A stretch of 64,000 nucleotides of DNA, taken from assembly GCF_001455965.1 (NCBI RefSeq), contig NZ_LKKO01000027.1, forward strand, positions 19,476 through 83,475. The letters run 5' to 3'. Every line of letters begins with the position of its first letter. Within the stretch, counting starts at the first letter, position 1. This stretch comes from Methylobacterium sp. GXS13 (lineage in GTDB: Bacteria > Pseudomonadota > Alphaproteobacteria > Rhizobiales > Beijerinckiaceae). The notes below the pieces were generated by a model. That model saw nothing but the letters and a program-made list of their open reading frames with translations. It was not told where the DNA came from and ran no database searches. A program made the translations under genes and the position numbers. Positions 1 through 8,376 of this stretch are shown here, in pieces.

Positions 1-1
1 C

Positions 2-763
2 GAGGTCTGGCCAGTCCACACAGTGCAGTTCTCCAACCACACCGGCTACGGGGCGTGGCGCGGCCCGGTCTTCGAAGCGGCGATGATCCGCGAGGTGGTG
101 CGGGGCATCGGTGAGCGTGGGGTGTTTCCCGCATGCGACGCGGTACTGTCGGGCTATATGGGCTCGGCCGAGATCGGGACAGCGATCCTGGACGCGGTGG
201 CCTCCGTGCGGGCAGCCAACCCCCAGGCTCTCTATTGCTGCGATCCGGTGATCGGCGACGTCGCGGAGGGCGTCTACGTGCGTCCGGGGATCGAGGCGTT
301 TTTACGCGAGCAGGCCGTGCCGGCAGCCGACATCCTCACCCCCAACCAGTTCGAGCTCGATCGGCTCACCGGCCTGCCAAGCCGCACCCGGACCGAGGCC
401 GGGGCGGCGATCGCGGCGCTTCAGGCCCGGGGGCCCCGGGTGGTGCTGGTCACCTCGACGCTCTGCGCGGACACGCCGGCCGACCGCATCGACCTGGGGG
501 GGGGGGCGGGGGGGCAACTGTTCCGGGTCCGCACCCCGCGGCTTGCCATCGCGGTTAACGGTGCGGGCGACTGCATCGCGGCCATGTTCCTGGTTCACTA
601 CGCCCGTACCGGTTCGGCCGCCGCAGCGCTGGGCGCCGCCGCCGCCTCGGTCTACGGCCTCTTGAAGCGCACCGCAGCGGCCGGCTCCCGGGAGATCCTC
701 ACCGTGGCCGCGCAGGACGAGTATGTGAACCCAAGTGAGACGTTTGCGGTGGAGGCGGTATGA
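2..763 (+). CDS. pdxY: Pyridoxal kinase PdxY, 5' end missing
   Basis: The frame is open from base 2, so the true start lies upstream of the window; an in-frame GTG at 23 is internal. Pyridoxal kinase phosphorylates pyridoxal with ATP in the cytosolic PLP salvage pathway. The ribokinase-superfamily features are visible: an N-terminal [10 protein letters not shown] segment that contacts substrate in this family, YCCDPVIGD, the [12 protein letters not shown] signature, and NGAGDCIAA near the C-terminus with the catalytic Asp (family GxGD). The visible 253 residues fit a family length of about 280, so roughly 30 residues are missing. A G11-C-G7 run at 496-514 encodes a Gly-rich loop without breaking the frame. 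Confident family call; PdxY is chosen over PdxK from overall similarity. Confidence 0.9.
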   Translation, partial: EVWPVHTVQFSNHTGYGAWRGPVFEAAMIREVVRGIGERGVFPACDAVLSGYMGSAEIGTAILDAVASVRAANPQALYCCDPVIGDVAEGVYVRPGIEAFLREQAVPAADILTPNQFELDRLTGLPSRTRTEAGAAIAALQARGPRVVLVTSTLCADTPADRIDLGGGAGGQLFRVRTPRLAIAVNGAGDCIAAMFLVHYARTGSAAAALGAAAASVYGLLKRTAAAGSREILTVAAQDEYVNPSETFAVEAV

Positions 764-790
764 GGGGCCAAGATCAAGCGCGCCGCTCCT

Positions 791-1270
791 TCAATCCCCC
801 GCCCGCACGATCGTCGGCTCGTGGGTCACGGCAAAATTCACCGATCGGGCGATGAAGCACATCGCATGCGCCCGGTGGTGCAGCGCCCGGGCCTCGGCGG
901 CGTCCGACTCGGCGGTGATCGTCACGCGGGGGCGCAGGGTGACGGCGGTGAACTGGCCGGCACCGTCGGCCTCCTCGGTCATGCGGCCCTCGGCGGTATC
1001 CGTGTAGGACGTCACCACGATCCCGGCCTGGGCGCAGAGGCCGAGATACCAGAGCTTGTGGCAAGCGCAGAGCGAGGCGACCAGCAGGTCTTCAGGGTTC
1101 CACCGGGCCGGGTCGCCTCGAAAGGCTGGGTCCGCCGAACCCGGGATCGGGGGCTTGCCCGGGGCCTCCGCCGCGAAGGCCCGGTCGTAGCCACGATAGG
1201 TCTGGGTGCCGGTGCCCCGGTTGCCGGTCCAGGTCACCGTGACCGGGTAACTGTGCTCTGTCTCGGACAT
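791..1270 (-). CDS. OsmC family peroxiredoxin-like protein
   Basis: This 159-residue protein matches the OsmC/Ohr superfamily, small cytosolic thiol peroxidases that reduce organic hydroperoxides. It shows the N-terminal beta-strand region (YPVTVTWTGNRG), the central helix with the first redox Cys (LLVASLCACHKLWYLGLC) and the second conserved Cys in HAMCFIARSVNF, the two-Cys arrangement of the family. An ATG start is preceded by a GGAAGGG ribosome binding site a few bases upstream. It converges with the pyridoxal kinase and is divergent from the PhzF gene. The subgroup resembles the YhfA/OsmC-like branch rather than Ohr; substrate is not deducible. Confidence 0.88.
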   Translation of the reverse strand: MSETEHSYPVTVTWTGNRGTGTQTYRGYDRAFAAEAPGKPPIPGSADPAFRGDPARWNPEDLLVASLCACHKLWYLGLCAQAGIVVTSYTDTAEGRMTEEADGAGQFTAVTLRPRVTITAESDAAEARALHHRAHAMCFIARSVNFAVTHEPTIVRAGD

Positions 1271-1424
1271 GACGCCCTTCCGGCTGGACCGTCTGGGAAG
1301 CGGTGCCGCACTCGGCTAGGCTTCCCAGACCGCGCCGCTCGTATCGCGTCGCGCGGCCGCATAGCTTAGCAAAGCGGGCCGCCGCCGCCAGCCAGCCGCG
1401 GGCGCCGCCTGGAGTAAAGATACG

Positions 1425-2309
1425 ATGGCACGCCGCTTCGTCACCCTCGACGTGTTCACCGAGCAAAAGCTCGCCGGCAACCCGCTGGCCGTGGTGCTCG
1501 ACTCCGAGGGGCTCGACACGGCCGCGATGCAGGCCATCGCCGGGGAGTTCAACCTGTCCGAGACGGTGTTCGTGCTGCCGCCGAGCGAGGCCCGCCACCG
1601 GGCGCGGCTGCGGATTTTTACGCCGCTGCACGAGTTGCCGTTTGCCGGCCATCCCACCGTGGGCGCGGCCGTGCTGCTGGCGCTGGAGGGGCCGTCGCAG
1701 GGGGATGCCCGGGCCTTCGGCCTGGAGGAGCGGATCGGGATCGTGCCCTGCGTGGTCGAGCCGTTTGCCGACGGCAGCGGCGGGCGGGCGCGGTTCAAGC
1801 TGCCGGCCCTGCCGGAATTCCTGGGGGAGGGGCCGGATCCGGCGGTGCTGGCGCCGCTCCTCGGGCTGGCGCCCGGCGATATCGGCACCGGCCGTCACGT
1901 CCCGAGCCGCCACGGGGTCGGGCCGAGCTTCACCTGCGTGCCCATCGCCACGGTGGCGGCGCTCGACGCCGCAAAACCCGCCCAGGGGCCCGAGGCCGCC
2001 GACGGGCTCTATCTCTACGCCTCCGATCCCGAGGGTAAAGGCCAGAGCTGGCGCGTGCGGATGTTCGCGCCCCATCTCGGCGTCGCGGAGGACCCGGCCA
2101 CCGGCTCGGCGGCCGCCGCCTTCGCGGGGGTGCTGATGCAGTTCGAGACCCTGGGGGCGGGCACCCACGACGTGGCGATCCGCCAGGGCGAGGCCATGGG
2201 CCGGCCGAGCGACATCGCGCTCCAGCTTACGATCGCGGCCGGCGCCCTGCGCTCGGTGGAGATCGGCGGCGCGGCCGTGATCGTGTCGGACGGACGTTTA
2301 CGTGTCTGA
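1425..2309 (+). CDS. PhzF family isomerase/epimerase
   Basis: The 294-residue protein has the diaminopimelate-epimerase-like fold of PhzF enzymes. Visible family hallmarks are FTEQKLAGNPLAVVLD near residue 10, NLSETVFVLPP near residue 45 with the conserved acidic residue, ELPFAGHPTVGAA near residue 75, and EDPATGSAAAAF near residue 225. Length is normal for the family. Most PhzF proteins outside phenazine clusters are of unknown substrate, and no phenazine genes are nearby, so a phenazine role is not implied. A GGAG ribosome binding site precedes the ATG. Its stop overlaps the next gene by 8 bases, indicating co-transcription and probably coupled translation with the Nudix protein. Confidence 0.9.
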   Translation: MARRFVTLDVFTEQKLAGNPLAVVLDSEGLDTAAMQAIAGEFNLSETVFVLPPSEARHRARLRIFTPLHELPFAGHPTVGAAVLLALEGPSQGDARAFGLEERIGIVPCVVEPFADGSGGRARFKLPALPEFLGEGPDPAVLAPLLGLAPGDIGTGRHVPSRHGVGPSFTCVPIATVAALDAAKPAQGPEAADGLYLYASDPEGKGQSWRVRMFAPHLGVAEDPATGSAAAAFAGVLMQFETLGAGTHDVAIRQGEAMGRPSDIALQLTIAAGALRSVEIGGAAVIVSDGRLRV

Positions 2310-3006
2310 CGGCTTCCGGATCACCCGGCTCGCCGGCGTCATGGCCCGGCTCGTCGCCCACGACTGGCCGTTTCCCCGGGACGACGCGGACGCCATCGCC
2401 GCCCATTGGCAGGCGCGGCTCGCCCGCAGCCCCGGGATGTTCGACGGCACCGTGCTGCTCGGCAGCGCCTGCGCGGTCGCGGCCGGGATCGCCCGGGTCG
2501 ATCTGTTCGCGGCAACCTATTCGAGCTTCATCGCCTACCGGGACCGGGGGCGGGAGGAGGGCGGGGTGGTCAACGCCTTCGCGTCGATCGTGCCCTGGAG
2601 CGCCGACGGCGCCGTCCTGCTGGGCGCGATGGGCGCCCACACGGCCAATGCCGGCCAGCTCTACTTCCCCTGCGGCACCCCGGACCTCGACGACGTGTGC
2701 GGCGCCACCGTCGACCTCGCCGGCAGCGCCGCCCGGGAGCTCGCCGAGGAGACCGGCCTCGTCCTGCCGGAGGATGCGGCGACCGGCTGGGTGATGCTCG
2801 AAGGGGAGGGGCAGCTCGCCTTCCTGCGGCCGGTGCGGTTCCCGGAGCCGGCGGAGGCCCTGTGCGCGCGCATCGAGGCGCATCGCCGCCAGGAGGCCGA
2901 GCCGGAACTCGCCGGGATCCATCTGGCCCGGGCCGCGGACGGCCCCGAGGCGGCCCGGATGCCGGGCTTCGTGCGGGCCTATCTGGCGGATGCGTTCGGG
3001 GCGTAG
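2302..3006 (+). CDS. Nudix hydrolase
   Basis: The GTG start lies inside the end of the PhzF gene (8-base overlap). The 234-residue product has a Nudix box in the second half: a Gly followed by LAGSAARELAEETGL, matching the REUXEEXGU core that binds the metal-pyrophosphate. The N-terminal half (about 100 residues) is a typical non-Nudix extension seen in Nudix proteins acting on nucleotide-like or CoA-like substrates. The box is slightly atypical in spacing before RELAEE. Coupling with PhzF suggests a shared small-molecule housekeeping role, but substrate is unknown. Confidence 0.8.
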   Translation: MSDGFRITRLAGVMARLVAHDWPFPRDDADAIAAHWQARLARSPGMFDGTVLLGSACAVAAGIARVDLFAATYSSFIAYRDRGREEGGVVNAFASIVPWSADGAVLLGAMGAHTANAGQLYFPCGTPDLDDVCGATVDLAGSAARELAEETGLVLPEDAATGWVMLEGEGQLAFLRPVRFPEPAEALCARIEAHRRQEAEPELAGIHLARAADGPEAARMPGFVRAYLADAFGA

Positions 3007-3049
3007 CCTGTCGAAGGCCGGCTGCGACGAAGCCCGGGCCCCATCGGTC

Positions 3050-3277
3050 TCACCGCACCGCGGGCGTCAGGCCCCCCGGCATCGGGACCGCCGGCCCCGG
3101 GGACGCCTTGCCGCCGATGGCGGCGTGCTGGGCGCAGCCGGTGTCGCAGAAGGCCCGCAGGGTGCGCCGGTCCAGGCCGACATCGCACAGCACATCGTCG
3201 TCGAGCGCCGAGAGGAGACGGTAATTCCGCGCCGCCGACCGTCGAGCCTGGATGGATTTCAGGATCGCCACAATCAT
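3050..3277 (-). CDS. DUF1127-like small protein
   Basis: A 75-residue protein whose middle, RNYRLLSALDDDVLCDVGLDRRTL, matches the DUF1127 pattern (arginine-rich start, LxxLDDxxLxDIGLxR core). Small DUF1127 proteins are common in alphaproteobacteria, and some act in RNA turnover and phosphate or carbon metabolism; none of that is provable here. An ATG start with a GGAGAG ribosome binding site supports it. The C-terminal tail (CDTGCAQHAAIGG onward) is longer than in the shortest members and has no recognisable feature. Confidence 0.7.
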   Translation of the reverse strand: MIVAILKSIQARRSAARNYRLLSALDDDVLCDVGLDRRTLRAFCDTGCAQHAAIGGKASPGPAVPMPGGLTPAVR

Positions 3278-3360
3278 ATCTCGCTCTCCGACCCGGCGAA
3301 TACGGATTTCGCGTCGCGCATCGACACGGTGGAGCGTGGCTCTGTTTCAAACGTCCCGCA

Positions 3361-4038
3361 TCACGCATTTGAACGAGGGCGGGATGGGAGGTCGACCGGT
3401 CCCGCACAGATGGGGTCGGCGGCCGGGATCGGCAGCGGGCAGAGCAGCAGGAGGCGCATCAGCTCGGCCTGCCGGCGGGTGCCGGTCTTCTCGAACAGGC
3501 GGCGCAGATGCGCGCGGGCGGTATGCAGGGTGACCCGGCGCCGGGCCGCGCTCGCCGCGAGGTCGTGCCCGGCCAGGATGTCAGTGGCGATCGCCGCCTC
3601 GGCGGGGGTGAAGCCGAACTGGTCCTGCAGCACGGCCGGGTCCGGCAGCGGCGCGGCGTCGGGATCGACGACGCGCAGGAGCACGGCGTTGCCGGGGATC
3701 GCGCAGGCGGCGATCAGGAGGGTGCCGGTCTCGCCCGCGAGCCGGACGGAGCAGCCGGCGCCGATGGCGCAGCGGGCGATGAGCCGGCCGATCGCCGCGC
3801 CGTGCTCGGGCGATCCGCTGCACAGGCATCCGTTCCGGAGGCGCAGCAGACCCCGGCGGATCAGGGCCTGGGCGGCACGGTTCAGGAAAAGCGTGCGTCC
3901 GGAGCGGTCGATGATCGCCACCCCCTCCTCGAAATGCTCGATCAGACGGTGCAGCGCGGTCTCTACCGGGACCGGGTCAAGTCGTGGGGCGCCGGACCCG
4001 CAGGCCGGGCGCGCGTCTCGGTCCAAAATCGCAATCAC
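3361..4038 (-). CDS. PAS-LuxR type transcriptional regulator
   Basis: The 225-residue product has a PAS-like sensor segment in the first 120 residues (EHFEEGVAIIDRSGRTLFLNRAAQ) and a C-terminal LuxR-type helix-turn-helix (FGFTPAEAAIATDILAGHDL followed by HTARAHLRRLFEKTGTRRQ). Such proteins are DNA-binding regulators with a small-ligand or redox sensor domain. The start chosen is GTG at 4038. Just upstream lies a promoter-like element (4077-4105) identical in its key blocks to that before the neighbouring ECF sigma operon, so the gene is probably part of the same ECF regulon. The LuxR motif is clear; the signal sensed is unknown. Confidence 0.82.
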   Translation of the reverse strand: MIAILDRDARPACGSGAPRLDPVPVETALHRLIEHFEEGVAIIDRSGRTLFLNRAAQALIRRGLLRLRNGCLCSGSPEHGAAIGRLIARCAIGAGCSVRLAGETGTLLIAACAIPGNAVLLRVVDPDAAPLPDPAVLQDQFGFTPAEAAIATDILAGHDLAASAARRRVTLHTARAHLRRLFEKTGTRRQAELMRLLLLCPLPIPAADPICAGPVDLPSRPRSNA

Positions 4039-4076
4039 GCGCGGCCCTCGTCGGATCGATGCGGATGACGGGATGC

Positions 4077-4105
4077 AGAACCCGGGTCCCCGCGCAGTTA
4101 TTCCC
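4077..4105 (-). promoter_or_regulatory. Putative ECF sigma promoter before PAS-LuxR gene
   Basis: Read on the minus strand the site is GGGAATAAC, 14 bases, GGTTCT. The same two blocks with the same 14-base spacing occur before the ECF sigma gene at 5503-5531. It ends about 40 bases upstream of the regulator's GTG. That the blocks are -35 and -10 elements of the local ECF sigma factor is inference from position, spacing and repetition. Confidence 0.55.
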
Positions 4106-4123
4106 GGGCCGGGCGCGAAATCG

Positions 4124-4891
4124 TCAGCGTGGCCGGGCGGTCCGGGCGCGGTACAGCTCGACGAAGCCGCGCAGGTCCCGGGCGTTGAGGTCCGACACCG
4201 CCCAGTAGGTGAGGTCGCCCGCCTCCCAGCGCTCGAGGAACGTCCCGTCCCGGCGGGCCTCGCCGGCCTGCGCGCCGCCGGTCGCCGGGACCACCGTGAC
4301 GCTGATTACGTGCCGGTCGTGGCGGTAGACCAGGGTCGGCACCGGCTGGCCGTCGACGATGTCGATCCGGCCGCCGACCAGGGGGTAGCCCCGGTCGGAC
4401 AGGTCGGGGGCGTCGGGCGCGATGGTGGTGCGGCCGTTGAACCAGGGCTTGACCACGTGCCCGTCGGCGGAGGCGATGTCGAAGGGCTGCGGCGCGGCCA
4501 GGCCCCGCAGATGGCCGGCCAGCACGGCCTCGCCCACCGGGGACGGGGCCTCGGCGGTTCCGAGGGGAACGATCCCGCCGAGCGACGCGCCGATGGCGAT
4601 CCCGGCCACCAGCGTCGCGGCCAGTGCCGGCCGGGCGCCGAGCCGGGAGCGGCGGGGCTCCGGGTCGGCGAACCCGATCTGCCGGACGATCCGCCCCCGC
4701 AAGGTCTCGGGGGCCGGCACCTCCGCGAGGGTCGCGCGCACGGCGCCCGAGAGGCCGCGCAGGCGCGCGGCCCGCGCGCGCAGGTCCGGCTCGGCCGCGA
4801 GGCGGCACTCCATGGCCAGCACTTCGCCGGGCGACAATTCACCGTCGGCGTAGGCGCTCAGCAGCAGGAGGGTTTCGTCGTCGCCGGTCAT
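4124..4891 (-). CDS. Anti-sigma factor, membrane anchored
   Basis: The 255-residue product starts with a zinc-finger-like anti-sigma region (LLLLSAYADGELSPGEVLAMECRL style) that normally clamps an ECF sigma factor, although the HxxxCxxC ligands of the ZAS class are not complete here. A single membrane segment near residues 88-108 (ALAATLVAGIAIGASLGG) separates it from a periplasmic domain of about 140 residues. Its ATG overlaps the sigma factor stop in an ATGA, so it is translationally coupled, as expected for a sigma/anti-sigma pair. The periplasmic half resembles anti-sigma factors of the RskA/ChrR-independent type; the signal is unknown. Confidence 0.85.
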   Translation of the reverse strand: MTGDDETLLLLSAYADGELSPGEVLAMECRLAAEPDLRARAARLRGLSGAVRATLAEVPAPETLRGRIVRQIGFADPEPRRSRLGARPALAATLVAGIAIGASLGGIVPLGTAEAPSPVGEAVLAGHLRGLAAPQPFDIASADGHVVKPWFNGRTTIAPDAPDLSDRGYPLVGGRIDIVDGQPVPTLVYRHDRHVISVTVVPATGGAQAGEARRDGTFLERWEAGDLTYWAVSDLNARDLRGFVELYRARTARPR

Positions 4892-5430
4892 CGCCCGTCC
4901 TTCGCGAGCCGTTCGAGCAGGTGCTGGCGCGCCCGCGCCAGGCGCGACATCACGGTCCCGATCGGCACGCCCGTCACCTCGGCGATCTCCCGGTAGCCGA
5001 GGCCGTGATACTCGCGCAGGACCAGCGCCTCCCGGAACGGGACCGGCAGCGCCGCGCTCGCCCGGCCGAGCCGCCCGGCCTCGTCGCGGGCGATGAGCGT
5101 GGCCTCGGGGGTCTCCGGCGCCTCGGCGAGACCGCTACCGGCATCCAGGGCGGCCCGGGCCTCCGGGGCGAGGTCCTCGGCGAAGATCACCGCCCGGGGC
5201 CGGTGCCGCTGCAGCCAGGAATAGCCGGTGTTGCGGACGATGGTCAGGAACCACGCCCTCGCGTTCCCCTCCGCGAAGGTCTCGATCGCCCGGTAGGCGC
5301 GCAGACACGCCTCCTGCATCACGTCCTCGGCGTCGGTGGCGTTGCCGGTGAGCCAGTGCGCGAGCCGGTAGCCCTCATCGAGGCGGGGCAGGACCAATTG
5401 GCTGAAGCGCGCACGGGCGAGCGTCGTCAC
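4888..5430 (-). CDS. ECF-type RNA polymerase sigma factor
   Basis: A 180-residue sigma-70 family extracytoplasmic function factor. Region 2 is clear (AEDVMQEACLRAYRAIETF, with the DxxQE-like core) and so is region 4 (FREALVLREYHGLGYREIAE then GVPIGTVMSRLARARQHL). It directs RNA polymerase to a small stress or envelope regulon. The start used is GTG at 5430. The following anti-sigma gene overlaps by four bases. A promoter-like element 73 bases upstream matches one before the neighbouring PAS-LuxR gene, suggesting positive autoregulation. The ECF subgroup cannot be assigned without a model search. Confidence 0.92.
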   Translation of the reverse strand: MTTLARARFSQLVLPRLDEGYRLAHWLTGNATDAEDVMQEACLRAYRAIETFAEGNARAWFLTIVRNTGYSWLQRHRPRAVIFAEDLAPEARAALDAGSGLAEAPETPEATLIARDEAGRLGRASAALPVPFREALVLREYHGLGYREIAEVTGVPIGTVMSRLARARQHLLERLAKDGR

Positions 5431-5502
5431 GCGCCGCCGCCCCTCGGATCGCTCGCTCGCGCCGCCATCGGCCGCCCACCCCGAAGCTCCGCCCCCGGAC
5501 TG

Positions 5503-5531
5503 AGAACCGTCGGGCCGCCCCGGTTATTCCC
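5503..5531 (-). promoter_or_regulatory. Putative autoregulatory ECF promoter
   Basis: On the minus strand: GGGAATAAC, 14 bases, GGTTCT, ending 72 bases before the sigma factor GTG. The same blocks and spacing occur at 4077-4105. Autoregulation by an ECF factor through its own promoter is a known habit of this class; the assignment here is inferred from the repeat. Confidence 0.55.
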
Positions 5532-5607
5532 GGGGGCATGAGCATCATCCCGAACGGTGGTTGCCGGCTTTCAGATAACGATGATGCACAATCAGAGCTT
5601 CGAAAAA

Positions 5608-6558
5608 TCAGGCGTCGAGCCCCAGCATCAGCCCGAGATTCTGCACCGCCGCCCCGGAGGCGCCCTTGCCGAGATTGTCGAGGCGCGCCACCAGCACCGC
5701 CTGCCCGTGCTCGGACGAGCCGAACACCCGCAGCTCCAGCCGGTCGGTGTCGTTGAGATCCTCGGGCGTGATCTTCTCGCGGTGGGCGCCGGTCTCGGCG
5801 CCGGTCGTCACCTGGACCAGGGGCTGGCCGGCGTACCAGTCGCGCAGGGCCGCCTCCAGGTCGCCGGCCGCGGGCTTGCCCGGCAGCGCGTCGAGGTGGA
5901 GCGGGACGCTCACCAGCATGCCCTGACGGAAATTGCCCACCGACGGCACGAAGATCGGCCGCCGGGTGAGCCCGCTGTACAGTTGGAGTTCCGGCACGTG
6001 CTTGTGGGCGAAGCCGAGGCCGTAGAGCAGGAACGGCGCCGCGCTGCCCCGCTCGTATTCCTCGATCATGCCCTTGCCGCCGCCGCTATAGCCGCTGACC
6101 GCGTTGACGCTGATGGGGAGATCCGCCGGGATCAGGCCGGCTTCGACCAGGGGGCGCAGGAGCGCGATGCCGCCGGTCGGGTAGCAGCCGGGATTGGCCA
6201 CCCGCCGGGCGCCGGACACGGCTGCGCCCTGCTCCCGGGTCATCTCCGGGAAGCCATAGGTCCAGCCGGGGGCGACCCGGTGGGCGGTGCTGGCATCGAG
6301 GATGCGCGGGCCGCCGCCCGGCAGGCTGTCGGCGAGCGCCACCGTCTCCTTGGCGGCGTCGTCCGGAAGGCACAGGACGGCGAGGTCGACCTCGGCAAGC
6401 AGCGCGCGCTTGGCCGCCGGGTCCTTCCGGTGCTCGGCTGCGATGCTGCGCAGGGTGACGCGTCCGTCGCGCTCCAGGCGCTCGCGGATGCCGAGGCCGG
6501 TAGTGCCGGCCTCGCCGTCGATGAACACGATGGGCCGTGTGGCTGCTTCGCTCGCCAT
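5608..6558 (-). CDS. argC: N-acetyl-gamma-glutamyl-phosphate reductase (type 2)
   Basis: ArgC reduces N-acetylglutamyl phosphate to the semialdehyde with NADPH in arginine synthesis. The 316-residue length and the [18 protein letters not shown]-terminus are typical of the short ArgC2 class. The catalytic Cys lies in [18 protein letters not shown] near residue 146, and the substrate-binding stretch [15 protein letters not shown] follows. An ATG start at 6558 is used. It stands alone, not with other arg genes, as is usual in alphaproteobacteria where it often sits near rpsI. Here rpsI is about 7 kb away. Confidence 0.94.
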   Translation of the reverse strand: MASEAATRPIVFIDGEAGTTGLGIRERLERDGRVTLRSIAAEHRKDPAAKRALLAEVDLAVLCLPDDAAKETVALADSLPGGGPRILDASTAHRVAPGWTYGFPEMTREQGAAVSGARRVANPGCYPTGGIALLRPLVEAGLIPADLPISVNAVSGYSGGGKGMIEEYERGSAAPFLLYGLGFAHKHVPELQLYSGLTRRPIFVPSVGNFRQGMLVSVPLHLDALPGKPAAGDLEAALRDWYAGQPLVQVTTGAETGAHREKITPEDLNDTDRLELRVFGSSEHGQAVLVARLDNLGKGASGAAVQNLGLMLGLDA

Positions 6559-6636
6559 GATCCGTCTCGCAGGCCAGAATCACACCCGGCCGTTACGGTC
6601 CGGGGGTGAGGCCTGCGGACGCCCCTGTCAACGCCG

Positions 6637-7125
6637 TCAGGTCGGCAGGCGGCCGTCGGGCGAGTAGCGGTCGATCGCCGAGGGCAGCTCGCGAGACAGG
6701 CGGGCCAGCAGGGCGGCCCGGCTGAGCCCGGTCTGCTGGGTCAGGTGGTCGAGGGTCTCGGGCCCGATGGCGCGCTCGAGGTCGGTCTCGGGGATGGCGC
6801 GGTTGGTGCCGTGATTGATCCAAGAGGTCGCAGTCTCGCCGTGCCCGCCCTTGGTGAAGTGGTCGACCAACTCGCTGAGGCCGCTGGCGATCAGGCCGCC
6901 GACCCCCGCCGTCCCGGCACCGCCGAGCAAGCCGCCGAGGCGGGAAAAGGTATCGCTGCTGCCTGTCCCGCTCGTGTGGGCGGGATTCGGCACGGACGGG
7001 ACGGGGGACGAGCTGGTCCCGTGTTCGTGGCCCTTCAACAGCTCGGCGAGCTTGTCGCGATTCTGGTAGCCGGCCACGGCCAGAAGGCCCAGCAGCGCGG
7101 TCATCGAGGGGTAACCCTTGCTCAT
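6637..7125 (-). CDS. DUF937/YidB-like protein
   Basis: The likely start is the ATG at 7125 with a GAGAGGAC ribosome binding site just upstream; the frame is open further but that extension looks non-coding. The 162-residue product has a short hydrophobic N-terminus, a Ser/Thr/Pro linker, a Gly-rich segment (RLGGLLGGAGTAGVGGLIAS) and a C-terminal YidB/DUF937-like domain with ETATSWINHGTNRAI and a helical LTQQTGLSRAALLARLSREL stretch. The family is of unknown function. It is followed upstream by other small membrane or stress proteins on the same strand. Confidence 0.75.
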   Translation of the reverse strand: MSKGYPSMTALLGLLAVAGYQNRDKLAELLKGHEHGTSSSPVPSVPNPAHTSGTGSSDTFSRLGGLLGGAGTAGVGGLIASGLSELVDHFTKGGHGETATSWINHGTNRAIPETDLERAIGPETLDHLTQQTGLSRAALLARLSRELPSAIDRYSPDGRLPT

Positions 7126-7204
7126 GGCGTGTCCTCTCGGGTGTCCACCGAATTCGGTTCGCTGACGGGCCCCGGTCGGCGGATTCCGGGGCCCGCGAAG
7201 GGGC

Positions 7205-7309
7205 TCAGTGGGGGCGGCGCGACGGGGCGGCCGACCGGCCGGCGAAGCGGCGGCCGACATAGGCGATCAGCTTCGGCAGGACGAAGATGGTGAGGAGCTT
7301 GCGGATCAT
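7205..7309 (-). CDS. Small basic protein of 34 residues
   Basis: This short frame begins with ATG at 7309, with GGAGAA 5 bases upstream. The product is hydrophobic at first (MIRKLLTIFVLPKLIAYV) and arginine/serine rich at the end (GRRFAGRSAAPSRRPH). It lies alone between the DUF937 gene and the PhnA-like gene on the same strand. The ribosome binding site, strand and position support a real small membrane-associated protein; no family is recognised. Confidence 0.5.
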   Translation of the reverse strand: MIRKLLTIFVLPKLIAYVGRRFAGRSAAPSRRPH

Positions 7310-7415
7310 CGGGGTTCTCCGTGGGGGCGACGGGGGCAGTGAGGGCGTCGGCGGCCGGATCGGAGTCCGGCCGCCGGTCGGGAGATCGCCGCGCGGTGCG
7401 CGGGGATCGCGGGTC

Positions 7416-8336
7416 TCAGGCGCGGCGGGTGCCGTAGGAATCGACCAGGGTCTCGGTCTTCGGGGCGCCGAGGCGGCCGCCCAGGAAAGCGGCCAACGCG
7501 CCGAGGATCAGGGCGAGGGCGGCGTAGAAGGCGCCCTGGGTAGCCGCCGACTTGGCGGCGACGGCCGCGGCCTCAGCCTTCTGCTTGGCCGTGGCGACCG
7601 CCTGGTCGTACTGCTTCTCGTAGTCCTGGATCTGCTGCTTGGCCTGATCGACCGGGATGCCCTGCGCCTTGGCGAGTGCGTCGGCCGCACGGGTCTCGGC
7701 CTGCTGCTTCTGGGCCGGGTCACCGGTCAGAACCGCGCGGACCGCCGCCACGGCCGCGTCACGCGCCGCCTGCGGATCCTGGCCGGACGCCTGCTGGCGC
7801 ACGGTGCTCTCGATCCCGTCGAGCGGGTTCGAGATCTTGGACAGCGAGGGTGCCGCGGCCTGGGCCGCCGTCTGCACGGTGCCGCCGACCAGGTTGCCGG
7901 CACCGCTGAGCGTGGTGGCCACGCCGTTGAAGGCGCCGCCGACGATCCCGCCCACCGCCGAGGTCAGCAGGTAGAGGACGACCAGGGTGGTCACCGACCA
8001 GGACACCAGGCCGTGCAGGCCGGCCGCGCCGCCCACCGGCTTGCCCGAGAGCCGCCCGGCCATAAAGCCGCCGATCAGCGAGGCGACGATGCCCGAGGCC
8101 ACGAACCAGATGCCGGCGCTCATCGACAGGGTCGAGGCGGCGGGGTTGTCGGCGGCATTCATGCCGACGCTCGACAGGCCGATGCCGACACCGAGCATGT
8201 TCAGGATCACCTGGGCGACCAGCGCCGTGGTGGCGCCGGCGAAGATCGCACCCCACGACACCTGGTGGAGAAGGACGGTGCGCGCGTCGCTCGTATGAGC
8301 GAGCGGCGCGGTCGAGAGGTTGGGGGATGCTGTCAC
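7416..8336 (-). CDS. PhnA-like membrane protein
   Basis: The 306-residue product starts at GTG (8336) after a CAGGAG ribosome binding site. It has an N-terminal amphipathic start, membrane segments near residues 28-50, 75-95, 105-130 and 280-300, and between them an Ala/Gln-rich, probably helical, segment (about residues 190-275) with many Lys, Gln and Ala residues. Proteins like this are annotated PhnA-like in Rhizobiales, but the name does not imply phosphonate metabolism. The gene is followed by other small envelope-stress genes, suggesting a role at the cell envelope. Function unknown. Confidence 0.7.
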   Translation of the reverse strand: MTASPNLSTAPLAHTSDARTVLLHQVSWGAIFAGATTALVAQVILNMLGVGIGLSSVGMNAADNPAASTLSMSAGIWFVASGIVASLIGGFMAGRLSGKPVGGAAGLHGLVSWSVTTLVVLYLLTSAVGGIVGGAFNGVATTLSGAGNLVGGTVQTAAQAAAPSLSKISNPLDGIESTVRQQASGQDPQAARDAAVAAVRAVLTGDPAQKQQAETRAADALAKAQGIPVDQAKQQIQDYEKQYDQAVATAKQKAEAAAVAAKSAATQGAFYAALALILGALAAFLGGRLGAPKTETLVDSYGTRRA

Positions 8337-8376
8337 TGTGTACTCCTGGTCGTCGGGTCGAGAAGGGCGCTCGCGC

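Noticed and set aside
1092..2168. Long minus-strand open frame across the PhzF gene
   Set aside because: It is the antisense shadow of PhzF, rich in Arg, Gly and Pro with no motif.
2990..4996. Long plus-strand open frame over the regulator and anti-sigma genes
   Set aside because: Antisense shadow; the real motifs are on the minus strand.
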